Assembly (NCBI GenBank): GCA_002333425.1
Contig: DDBL01000217.1
Location: 1 to 11,254, forward strand
Length of the DNA: 11,254 bases
Reading direction: 5' to 3'
Origin: Leptospiraceae bacterium UBA2033
Lineage (GTDB): Bacteria; Spirochaetota; Leptospiria; Leptospirales; Leptospiraceae
Position numbers and translations under genes: made by a program. Shown piece by piece: positions 1 to 5,671 of the stretch (within the stretch, counting starts at the first letter, position 1; each line of letters starts with the position of its first letter). Under the pieces are notes generated by a model. That model was not told the origin of the DNA and searched no databases. It was given only the letters and a program-made list of their open reading frames with translations.

Positions 1-9
1 TTTTTAGTT

Positions 10-81
10 TAGTGCCACGGGGAATTGAACCCCGGTTACCAGGATGAAAACCTGGTGTCCTAACCACTAGACGATGGCACC
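10..81 (-). tRNA. tRNA-Glu (anticodon TTC)
   Basis: Read on the minus strand, this 72-nt sequence folds into a full cloverleaf. The acceptor arm is GGTGCCA paired with TGGCACT, ending in a G-U pair. The D arm has the usual GTGGTTAGGAC form. The anticodon stem is CCAGG/CCTGG around the loop TTTTCAT, which gives anticodon TTC (Glu). The T arm is CGGGG-TTCAATT-CCCCG. The discriminator base is A and the CCA tail is not encoded, so it must be added by a nucleotidyltransferase. It lies 13 bp downstream of tRNA-Lys on the same strand, so the two are probably processed from one transcript. Confidence 0.97.
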
Positions 82-94
82 GAGAATAGCAACT

Positions 95-167
95 TGAGTC
101 GTTCGGGATTCGAACCCGAGACCCCTTCATTAAAAGTGAAATGCTCTACCGACTGAGCTAACGACTC
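95..167 (-). tRNA. tRNA-Lys (anticodon TTT)
   Basis: The minus strand gives a 73-nt cloverleaf. The acceptor stem is GAGTCGT/ACGACTC. The D arm is GCTCAGTCGGTAGAGC. The anticodon stem is TTTCA/TGAAG with one wobble pair, around the loop CTTTTAA, giving anticodon TTT (Lys). The T arm is TCGGG-TTCGAAT-CCCGA. The discriminator is A and no CCA is encoded. It sits 81 bp downstream of the argC stop and just before tRNA-Glu. A TTGACT hexamer lies at 205-210 on this strand, but no convincing -10 follows at the right distance, so a separate tRNA promoter is possible but not shown. Confidence 0.97.
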
Positions 168-248
168 GTAGTTGCTTATGTCAGTTTTTTCAATCTATGC
201 TAAAAGTCAAAACCTTTTCATAGAAAAAAGTGAATCTTTTATATTTTT

Positions 249-1268
249 TTACGCACCTGCTAGAAGACCTTTTCTTTCATCAAGTCCTAGCATTAAGTTT
301 ATATTTTGAAGAGCTTGTCCCGCCGCTCCTTTCACTAGGTTGTCTAAAGCTGAGACAATAACCAAAATATTATCTTCTACCCTAAAACTAATATCTAGAA
401 AATTTGAATTCTGAATATTCTTTAGTTCTATTTCTTCTGGCTTTCTATAAACTCGAATAAATGGTTCAGCGGCAAATCGAGAAAACCGCTCGCTTACTTC
501 TGCCTCCGAAACTTTATTATCAAATTGAATTACAAAGGTGGATAAAATTCCTCTATATACAGGCAACAAGTGAGGAGTAAACACAATCTTAGCCAGTTTA
601 TTTTTCATCGCATAACCAGCATATTCCTCAATTTCAGGAGTATGTTGGTGAGAAAGAATTTTATAAGCTCTAAAATTCTCATACGTATTGGTGAAGGTAA
701 ATCCAATATCCTCCGTTCGCCCCCCTGCTCCACTCACACCGGATTTGGAATCAATTACAATGGCTCCCGAAATTTTCTCTCGCAAATCTCCAAGCATATA
801 AAGAGGAACAAGACCCGAGGTAGCATAACAACCAGGATTGGAAACAAATTGAGAATTCTTAATTTTATCTCGAAACATTTCAGGAATTCCAAATACAACT
901 TTTTCCATGAGTTCAAAGGACTCGTGTTTTAGACCATAAAACTTTTCAAACTTTGCTTTATCGTGTAGTCTGTAAGCTCCAGAAAGATCGATTACTTTTT
1001 GACCTCTCTCTAAAAGTTTTGGAGTCATAGAAAGAGAGACTTCATTTGGAACTGCGAGCACGACAAGACTATCTTTTGGAATTTCCTCTTCGTGTGTTTT
1101 AAAAGTAAGATTTTTTTTAAATCGTAGGTTTGGAAATACCTCCGAGATTTTTTTTCCTGCCGTTTTATTGCTTGTGATATGTACAATTTCGATTTCAGAA
1201 TGATTTGCAAGTAGCCCAATCAATTCTCTTCCTGTTAAACCACCCGCACCAATAATAGAAACTTTCAT
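249..1268 (-). CDS. argC: N-acetyl-gamma-glutamyl-phosphate reductase
   Basis: This 339-residue protein has the normal length for ArgC. ArgC catalyses the NADPH-dependent reduction of N-acetyl-glutamyl-phosphate to N-acetylglutamate semialdehyde, the third step of arginine biosynthesis in the cytoplasm. The N-terminus carries the dinucleotide-binding loop GAGGLTGREL (residues 7-16). The catalytic cysteine is Cys147 in SNPGCYAT, and the conserved HQHTPEI motif follows at 207-213. The ATG at 1268 is well supported: a strong GGAGG ribosome site lies 7-8 nt upstream (about 1276-1280). The gene is divergent from the outer-membrane gene at 1328 with only 59 bp between them, so their promoters must be close or overlapping. 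No other arg gene is in the window, so it is not part of an arg operon here. The identification is secure. Confidence 0.97.
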   Translation of the reverse strand: MKVSIIGAGGLTGRELIGLLANHSEIEIVHITSNKTAGKKISEVFPNLRFKKNLTFKTHEEEIPKDSLVVLAVPNEVSLSMTPKLLERGQKVIDLSGAYRLHDKAKFEKFYGLKHESFELMEKVVFGIPEMFRDKIKNSQFVSNPGCYATSGLVPLYMLGDLREKISGAIVIDSKSGVSGAGGRTEDIGFTFTNTYENFRAYKILSHQHTPEIEEYAGYAMKNKLAKIVFTPHLLPVYRGILSTFVIQFDNKVSEAEVSERFSRFAAEPFIRVYRKPEEIELKNIQNSNFLDISFRVEDNILVIVSALDNLVKGAAGQALQNINLMLGLDERKGLLAGA

Positions 1269-1327
1269 TTACTTTCCTCCGATAAACTCATTGCCTTTAA
1301 AGCTAATTATCCAGTCTTGTAAAGATA

Positions 1328-2335
1328 ATGAGATTGAAAAACATTTTATTTCTAAGCCTTGTCCTAAACACATCCTTATTTTCCCAAAAATTCGGTCCTT
1401 ATGATTTATCACTGCCCCATGCAGCAAGTGCAGGAATGGCATCCCTAGGAGTAGGAATCCATGAACCAAACTCCAACCTCTATACTAACCCAGCATTACT
1501 CTCCTCAAACACAAAACGTATAGTGGACGGCAGTTTGGGGGTTTCGACAAACCAGGGAAAAGAAAGTTCGCTCAAGCCTTTGACTGCTGGATTTTATATT
1601 CCAATCGATGAGAAATATGGCTGGGGGATAACAGGCAAACAAACATTCTATCAGAATTTTCCAGGCGGATATGATACAATGTCGATGTATGCCTTTTCGA
1701 TTTTTTGGAGTTATAAATTTTCTGAGAATTGGAATGGCTCTGTAGGAGTTGGACCAAGTGTAGTACTTCGCGGTGGGTATAATTCGAGTTATTCTCTTAG
1801 TCCAACAGTTTCCCTTTCTTATAAGAATGGAAACCACTTACTTGGATTCTCCGCTCAAAGCCCAGGGAAATTTAGACTAGAAGGATATAGAGGAGTAGAC
1901 AATCTGCGAGAGCGGCTACCAGAATTTGCCGCTTTTGGTTATAGCTACAAAAAGGGGCAAACATTGATTTACTCCGAAATAAGAAAAATTTTTTGGGAAA
2001 AAAGTAGTTTCGAGTTAAACGACGTTAACTCCAAACCTAACTTAGAAAGAGGTTTAGGAGCAGAAGTAAAACTAAGTCTTGGACTAGAGTACAGTTTCAA
2101 AGAAAGTCCCTTTCAAATTAGAACAGGAATCGAAACAGGTGGATTCTATGATGAGAAAGGAGTCAACCGGCGTGCAGGCGGAATTTCGGCTGGTGTGAGT
2201 TGGAAAATATTCAAAACGAAAGAAGAGGATAGTTTAAGCCTACATTTTGCTGTATTAAACTATTCCATCCTTTCTCGCAGTGGTGGACGATTACCCGAAT
2301 CTCTATTTTATCTCTCTCTTGGATATTTGTTTTGA
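1328..2335 (+). CDS. Putative outer-membrane beta-barrel protein (PorV/UPF0164/FadL-like)
   Basis: This is a 335-residue exported protein. The N-terminus has a short basic start and a hydrophobic stretch (MRLKNILFLSLVLNTSLFSQ), a type I signal peptide probably cut near residue 20. The segment at about 32-58 (AASAGMASLGVGIHEPNSNLYTNPALL) resembles the N-terminal motif of FadL, PorV and UPF0164 barrels, where a glycine-rich stretch precedes a NPA(A/G)L sequence. The rest alternates polar and aromatic/hydrophobic residues, with many Gly and Tyr turns, as in a beta-barrel. The chain ends in YLSLGYLF, with the terminal Phe typical of BAM substrates. No strong ribosome site precedes the ATG. It stops 62 bp before the glycosyltransferase start on the same strand, so the two may be co-transcribed. 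The exact cargo is unknown; the barrel class is an inference from motif and composition. Confidence 0.72.
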   Translation: MRLKNILFLSLVLNTSLFSQKFGPYDLSLPHAASAGMASLGVGIHEPNSNLYTNPALLSSNTKRIVDGSLGVSTNQGKESSLKPLTAGFYIPIDEKYGWGITGKQTFYQNFPGGYDTMSMYAFSIFWSYKFSENWNGSVGVGPSVVLRGGYNSSYSLSPTVSLSYKNGNHLLGFSAQSPGKFRLEGYRGVDNLRERLPEFAAFGYSYKKGQTLIYSEIRKIFWEKSSFELNDVNSKPNLERGLGAEVKLSLGLEYSFKESPFQIRTGIETGGFYDEKGVNRRAGGISAGVSWKIFKTKEEDSLSLHFAVLNYSILSRSGGRLPESLFYLSLGYLF

Positions 2336-2397
2336 ACCTACACGTTACCAAACAAAGCTTTACAAAATATATAGTAATAATCATAAAGGTTAAACTT

Positions 2398-3078
2398 ATG
2401 AAAAAAAATATACTGCTGTTGTCTTGTCTTTTCCTTTGGTTTTTGCCGATTGCCAATTTTCGATTGATTGATGGAGATGAAGGATACTATCTATTTGCCG
2501 CTAAATTGTTACTTGATGGTAAAACAATCTACAAAGACTTTTTCTATCCTCAAACTCCACTTCTGCCATACATATATAAATGGTGGTTTTCTATTACTGG
2601 AATTAGTTGGATTAATGCAAGGTTGCTTCATGCAATTGTTACTGCTTTGATAGGATTTATTCTATTCAAAAATCTATTACGAATAAACAAGAAAGTAGCA
2701 ACGCTTGGTCTCTTTTTGTTTTTATTTTCCGGATATATCACTGGATGGTTTACGATAGCAAAAGCCTATGCAATGCCAGTTCTTTTAATACTATTAGCTT
2801 GCGAGTTTATGCAATCGAAAATATTTAGCAAACATTTCATAAATATACTTTTTGTCGGAATTCTTTTAGGTTTAGCTATTAATATCCGACTGTATATGAT
2901 CGTATTAGTTCCAATTTTTTATATCTACTCTGTTAAACGTTTTATATCACATAAAACTTTGAATGCGAATATAAATATAAGTAGAGAAGCTTCCTTCCTT
3001 CCTTCCTTCCTTCCTTCCTTCCTTCCTTCCTTCCTTCCTGTATCTAATCGCTGGATTAGGAATTGCACTTTCGCCTAA
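2398..3078 (+). CDS. GT39-like membrane glycosyltransferase, N-terminal part (phase OFF)
   Basis: The ATG at 2398 has an AAAGG ribosome site at 2385-2389. As sequenced, the frame gives 226 residues and stops at 3076-3078, just past the TTCC tract. The N-terminus is a transmembrane helix (about 4-20), followed by a loop with LIDGDEGYYLFAAKLLLDG. Its acidic D25-G-D-E28 motif corresponds to the catalytic first external loop of GT-C (GT39/ArnT/PMT_2-like) enzymes, which transfer sugars from polyprenyl-phosphate donors at the outer face of the inner membrane. PQTPLLPYIY follows at 51-60. Further hydrophobic helices lie at about 75-90, 100-118, 122-136 and 147-177. The TTCC tract is translated as SFLP repeats (199-214), after which the frame runs into the foreign tail VSNRWIRNCTFA. 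The rest of the enzyme lies in another frame (3038-3916). The acceptor is unknown; LPS or a surface protein glycan is a guess. Confidence 0.85.
   Translation: MKKNILLLSCLFLWFLPIANFRLIDGDEGYYLFAAKLLLDGKTIYKDFFYPQTPLLPYIYKWWFSITGISWINARLLHAIVTALIGFILFKNLLRINKKVATLGLFLFLFSGYITGWFTIAKAYAMPVLLILLACEFMQSKIFSKHFINILFVGILLGLAINIRLYMIVLVPIFYIYSVKRFISHKTLNANINISREASFLPSFLPSFLPSFLPVSNRWIRNCTFA
2990..3039 (+). repeat. (TTCC)12 tetranucleotide microsatellite inside the glycosyltransferase gene
   Basis: There are twelve perfect TTCC units at 2991-3038, with one flanking base on each side that still fits the period (50 nt in all). The tract lies inside a coding sequence and reads as Ser-Phe-Leu-Pro in the upstream frame. 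One unit is 4 nt, so each slip changes the frame. By counting frames, 11 or 14 units join the two halves of the gene. Twelve units give a stop at 3076, and 13 would give a stop at 3045. It is also a pure polypyrimidine mirror repeat. Tracts of this kind are known switches in contingency genes of other bacteria, such as the lic loci of Haemophilus. Confidence 0.97.
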
Positions 3079-3916
3079 CGTATTTTTTTTAGACGACATT
3101 GATACGTATTTATTTAATAATATAGGCTATCACGCCATAAGGACAGATGGTGGACTTATTGGTAATAAAAGTCAAAAATTGCAAAATCTACTCGATATTT
3201 CTATTGATGTTCAGTTTATTGTAATCACTTTAATTAGTGCATATTTAGCATTTTATAAAATTAAGAAAAAGAAACTTCCATCTCTTTATGCAATGATTGG
3301 AATTGCAATTATTCTAGTCTCTTTTCTTCCAACACCAACGTCTAAACAATATTTTGCGATGAGCATTCCATTCTTAATAATAGCGTCTGCACCGATCCTA
3401 TATTATTTATATAAGAAAGGTAATTGGAAAAAAATAGCAATCATAGGGTTTACTGCATCCTATTTTTTTGTTGGGATATTCGAGATTTACAGATTTTTAT
3501 ATTGGGGTGAAAATGTACCTGGAATAGAAACTCATGAGGCTACTTCAAAATGGCGAATCCGAACCGTCAAGAAAGTGTCCAAGCGGTTGGATGAATTAAT
3601 ACAAGATAAAGAAACAATCATCACATGGTGGCCAGGTTATTTACTCGAATCGAAAAAAGCCATTATTTTACCCGGGACGGAAAACCACTTTGGAATAATG
3701 GTAGGAGATAATCTTACCAAAGAGCAACGAACAAAATATAAAATTATCTCCTATGAAGAATTAAAAAAGGAAATAGCTTCTAAAAAAGTGAAAACAATCC
3801 TATTAGGAAATTGGGTTACTGGAAATTTAGATCCGAAAATGGATATTGTAGAAAAAGGATACCATGTAATTACAACTGTTGATTTTGCAATTTTCTTGGG
3901 ACTAAATGAAAATTAA
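3038..3916 (+). CDS. GT39-like membrane glycosyltransferase, C-terminal part (out of frame with N-terminal part)
   Basis: From the end of the TTCC tract this frame is open for 292 codons. It starts LYLIAGLGIALSPNVFFLDDIDTY, which continues a membrane helix directly from the SFLP repeats. Hydrophobic helices follow around 3215-3262, 3287-3325 and 3359-3410, then KIAIIGFTASYFFVGIFEI (about 3431-3487). A PTPTSKQYFAMSIPF segment (about 3329-3373) resembles the conserved Pro/Gln-Tyr-Phe stretch of bacterial GT39-like enzymes. The final 140 or so residues form a soluble domain with WWPGYLLESKKAIILPG. There is no ribosome site and no ATG at its beginning; internal TTG (3179) and ATG (3293) codons are poor starts. 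It is therefore best read as the second half of the gene beginning at 2398. With 11 repeat units the whole protein would be 504 residues, a usual size for this family. Confidence 0.85.
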   Translation: MYLIAGLGIALSPNVFFLDDIDTYLFNNIGYHAIRTDGGLIGNKSQKLQNLLDISIDVQFIVITLISAYLAFYKIKKKKLPSLYAMIGIAIILVSFLPTPTSKQYFAMSIPFLIIASAPILYYLYKKGNWKKIAIIGFTASYFFVGIFEIYRFLYWGENVPGIETHEATSKWRIRTVKKVSKRLDELIQDKETIITWWPGYLLESKKAIILPGTENHFGIMVGDNLTKEQRTKYKIISYEELKKEIASKKVKTILLGNWVTGNLDPKMDIVEKGYHVITTVDFAIFLGLNEN

Positions 3917-3939
3917 TAACTGACTTTACGATTATGAAA

Positions 3940-3980
3940 TTTTTGTGAATAAAAATATTTGTTATTCTTATTCACAAAAA
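3940..3980. repeat. 41-bp inverted repeat upstream of the toxin-antitoxin pair
   Basis: TTTTTGTGAATAA (3940-3952) is repeated perfectly inverted as TTATTCACAAAAA (3968-3980). After one A·C mismatch, four more pairs (AATA/TATT) close a 5-nt loop. The stem is A+T-rich and the plus-strand transcript continues with purines, not a U-run, so it is not a classic terminator. It lies 24 bp after the glycosyltransferase stop and about 18 bp upstream of the candidate -35 of the small gene pair. That position would suit an operator or a transcript hairpin. The function is inferred from position only. Confidence 0.6.
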
Positions 3981-3997
3981 GATCTAGAAATTAATCC

Positions 3998-4024
3998 TTG
4001 ACTAAAACTAAAGATTAGTATTCT
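3998..4024 (+). promoter_or_regulatory. Candidate promoter of the toxin-antitoxin operon (near-leaderless)
   Basis: TTGACT (3998-4003) and TATTCT (4019-4024), 15 bp apart, resemble sigma-70 -35 and -10 boxes; TCTATT at 4022-4027 with an 18-bp gap is an alternative. With the first pair, transcription would start near 4031, only about 3 nt before the ATG at 4034. That fits the absence of a correctly spaced Shine-Dalgarno site: the only AGGG ends 1 nt before the ATG. The transcript would then be nearly leaderless. Confidence 0.45.
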
Positions 4025-4033
4025 ATTTAGGGT

Positions 4034-4333
4034 ATGCCTCAAATACTTGAAGAAACAATTCGAGAACTCGGTTTTAAAAGCCTAGAAGACTTTTTATCGC
4101 TAAAGGTAATTGAAGAGTTAGAAAAGAAGATTCAGTGCTTTCAAAAAGAAATTAGTGAACTTGAAAAAAAATACGGCATGACATTTCCTACTTTTAAGGC
4201 AACGTATTTAACTTCTCAATCGGAGGAAGATTTTATTAAATCAGATGACGGAGCTGAATGGGAATGGAATTTATTCGCAATCGAGTCATCTAGAAAAAAA
4301 ATAGAGACTATCAAGAATGCAAGAAATCATTGA
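4034..4333 (+). CDS. Small coiled-coil acidic protein, probable antitoxin
   Basis: This is a 99-residue, highly charged protein. A Leu-patterned coiled coil (about 21-47, LKVIEELEKKIQ...ISELEKKYGM) is followed by a segment with acidic and Trp residues (EEDFIKSDDGAEWEWNLFAIESS, about 64-86) and a short basic helix. The layout of coiled coil, then KYGMTFPTF, then an acidic W-containing stretch, resembles small proteins that commonly precede DUF6516/TumE-like toxins. This is recalled family resemblance, not a search result. No helix-turn-helix DNA-binding domain is visible, unlike HTH-type antitoxins. The next gene starts inside it (17-bp overlap, different frame), which indicates translational coupling. 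The upstream inverted repeat and the near-leaderless promoter candidate fit an autoregulated module. The antitoxin role is inferred from the partner and the gene order. Confidence 0.72.
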   Translation: MPQILEETIRELGFKSLEDFLSLKVIEELEKKIQCFQKEISELEKKYGMTFPTFKATYLTSQSEEDFIKSDDGAEWEWNLFAIESSRKKIETIKNARNH

Positions 4334-4661
4334 GAGATTCTCCGAAATTATTTCCTCTTACTGTATATTGCAAGATGAGGAAGTAGAAGGAGGACACAAA
4401 TTCAAAGTAATTATTCGCTTTATTGATTCTTCTCGTTTAGAGGGCAGAGACTTTACATTTCCCAAAAAAAGATATTACTCATTTCACTGGATGAAAGAAG
4501 ATAACTCTTTAATTATCAGGTGGGACAATACAGAACACCATCCCACTATCAAAACGTTTCCATTTCATATTCATATTGGTAAAAAAGAAAACATACAAGA
4601 GTCTCCTGAAGTGACTCTCTATGAAGTATTGGAATATGTTAAAGAAATAATTTTTCCCTAA
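4317..4661 (+). CDS. TumE/DUF6516-like toxin of a toxin-antitoxin pair
   Basis: This 114-residue protein matches my recollection of the TumE (DUF6516) toxin family in its core pattern. KFKVIIRFIDSSRLEGRDF forms the first strands (28-46). It is followed by KKRYYSFHWMKEDNSLIIRWDNTEHHP (50-76) and FPFHIHIG (81-88). The family shows Tyr-Ser-x-His-Trp, Arg-Trp-Asp-Asn and a His-rich Phe-Pro-x-His-x-His segment in the same order. The helix at the end (EVTLYEVLEYVKEIIF) is also typical. The conserved His, Arg and Asp residues suggest a nuclease-like or nucleotide-modifying active site, but the activity is not established here. The start overlaps the antitoxin by 17 bp. The stop lies 8 bp from the end of the convergent gene, leaving no room for a separate terminator. 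Confidence 0.75.
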   Translation: MQEIIERFSEIISSYCILQDEEVEGGHKFKVIIRFIDSSRLEGRDFTFPKKRYYSFHWMKEDNSLIIRWDNTEHHPTIKTFPFHIHIGKKENIQESPEVTLYEVLEYVKEIIFP

Positions 4662-4669
4662 AAATAATT

Positions 4670-5572
4670 TTATCTCTTCACATCAAAACTAACTTCTTTG
4701 AAAAGTCCTTTGAATTCAGCAGGTGATTCGCCGCCATTTACCATAACAGAAATTGGTTTACCCGCTTCGAGTTTTTGCTCTGCAATGTATTTTAAAAAGG
4801 CAGAATCGGTATGGTAACTATTTCCAAATCCAGCGAGCACAAACACCTTGTCAGCTTTTTTTTCTTTTAAGATATTTTCCACTATCTGTTGGATTTTTTC
4901 GCGTTTTCCTTCTGCATAAGTTACGGGAGGAATTTCTGTAGGTAAGATTTTCCCATTTTCTATTTTCATTTCAATCCCGTAAATAGAGTCGGGGCTAACT
5001 GGTGTTGTCCCAACACTTCCTTTTACAAAAAAAGTGGCACTGGCAGAAATAATATAAGACTGAACACCGACTTCTTTTAACTTTTCTAAAATTCTTATAG
5101 AAGATGGAAAATAGTATTTTTGTAAAGTTTCTTTGAAATGCTCTTTCGCTAAATTCTGCATAACGGACTCATCATTGCCTTCAAAAATTTTAGGAAGAAA
5201 TACATAGGCAACTTTTTTATCTATAGCTTCTAGTTCTTGGTATTTTTTCCAAAATGCGTTTACTCCTTCTTCGCCTTTATAGTCTTTCGCATAACCTTTT
5301 AAGATTCCAAGTTCTACTAGACCTTTAAAAACTTCCTTGTCCTTTTCTTTTAAACCTTCAGAACAATCTCCCTTCAAAATCGTTCCATCAAAATCCCAAA
5401 AAGCAAGGAATAGACATTTTTTATCAGCGCATAATGCCTTGTTATCTGCTTTTAGACTTTCAATCTCTTGTTTTGTATTTAAAATAGTTGTTAAAATTTC
5501 TTTCTCTTGTTTATCAAAGGATCTTCCGCAAGTTATAAAAAAAAGAAGGAATATAAGTTTTAATAGTTTCAT
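4670..5572 (-). CDS. Exported HAD-superfamily phosphatase-like lipoprotein
   Basis: The protein has 300 residues from the ATG at 5572. A TTG at 5578 (two residues longer) is the alternative: it is better spaced from GGAG (5583-5586), but ATG is the commoner start. The N-terminus MKLLKLIFLLFFITC ends in Cys15 followed by Gly-Arg-Ser, a lipobox of the loose spirochaete kind, so the protein is probably a membrane-anchored periplasmic lipoprotein. HAD motif I is WDFDGT (Asp60, nucleophile, and Asp62), then an alpha-helical cap follows. Motif II is IISAS (Ser176 or Ser178). A Lys in EGKREK (about 223) suits motif III. GFGNSYHTD (248-256) stands where motif IV is expected, with Phe in place of its first Asp. 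The general plan is subclass IB, as in phosphoserine and phosphorylcholine phosphatases; the substrate is unknown. It lies 93-99 bp downstream of lpxD on the same strand. Confidence 0.82.
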   Translation of the reverse strand: MKLLKLIFLLFFITCGRSFDKQEKEILTTILNTKQEIESLKADNKALCADKKCLFLAFWDFDGTILKGDCSEGLKEKDKEVFKGLVELGILKGYAKDYKGEEGVNAFWKKYQELEAIDKKVAYVFLPKIFEGNDESVMQNLAKEHFKETLQKYYFPSSIRILEKLKEVGVQSYIISASATFFVKGSVGTTPVSPDSIYGIEMKIENGKILPTEIPPVTYAEGKREKIQQIVENILKEKKADKVFVLAGFGNSYHTDSAFLKYIAEQKLEAGKPISVMVNGGESPAEFKGLFKEVSFDVKR

Positions 5573-5615
5573 TTCCAATGTTTCTCCTAAATTTCTAGTT
5601 TATAAATGTCGCTTA

Positions 5616-5643
5616 ATTTTATCTAGAAATTTTTCTAAGTAAA
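5616..5643 (-). promoter_or_regulatory. Candidate promoter of the HAD lipoprotein gene
   Basis: On the minus strand, TTTACT (5638-5643) and TAAAAT (5616-5621) are separated by 16 bp, resembling -35 and -10 boxes (4 of 6 and 5 of 6 matches to consensus). The spacer is an imperfect palindrome (TAGAAA...TTTCTA). Transcription would begin near 5609, giving a leader of about 35 nt that includes the AGGAG site. In an A+T-rich genome such matches are common, so this is tentative. Confidence 0.3.
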
Positions 5644-5671
5644 AACATTTAATGTAATACCACCATCTATT

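Noticed and set aside
182..210. Separate promoter for the two tRNA genes
   Set aside because: TTGACT is present at 205-210 on the minus strand, but no acceptable -10 box follows at 16-18 bp; the tRNAs may instead be read through from argC.
570..932. Plus-strand open frame opposite argC
   Set aside because: A shadow of the argC coding sequence, with no ribosome site or protein-like pattern.
2332..2397. A longer start for the glycosyltransferase, overlapping the outer-membrane gene stop
   Set aside because: The added residues look like non-coding sequence, and the ATG at 2398 has a good AAAGG site followed directly by a membrane helix.
2990..3039. CRISPR array or minisatellite
   Set aside because: The unit is only 4 nt with no spacers; it is a simple microsatellite in a coding frame.
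3179..3916. An independent gene starting at the TTG at 3179
   Set aside because: There is no ribosome site, and the frame is open and protein-like back to the TTCC tract, continuing a membrane helix. It is the second half of the gene that begins at 2398.
3940..3980. Rho-independent terminator after the glycosyltransferase
   Set aside because: The stem is A+T-rich, and the 3' arm ends in A's with no U-run following, on either strand.
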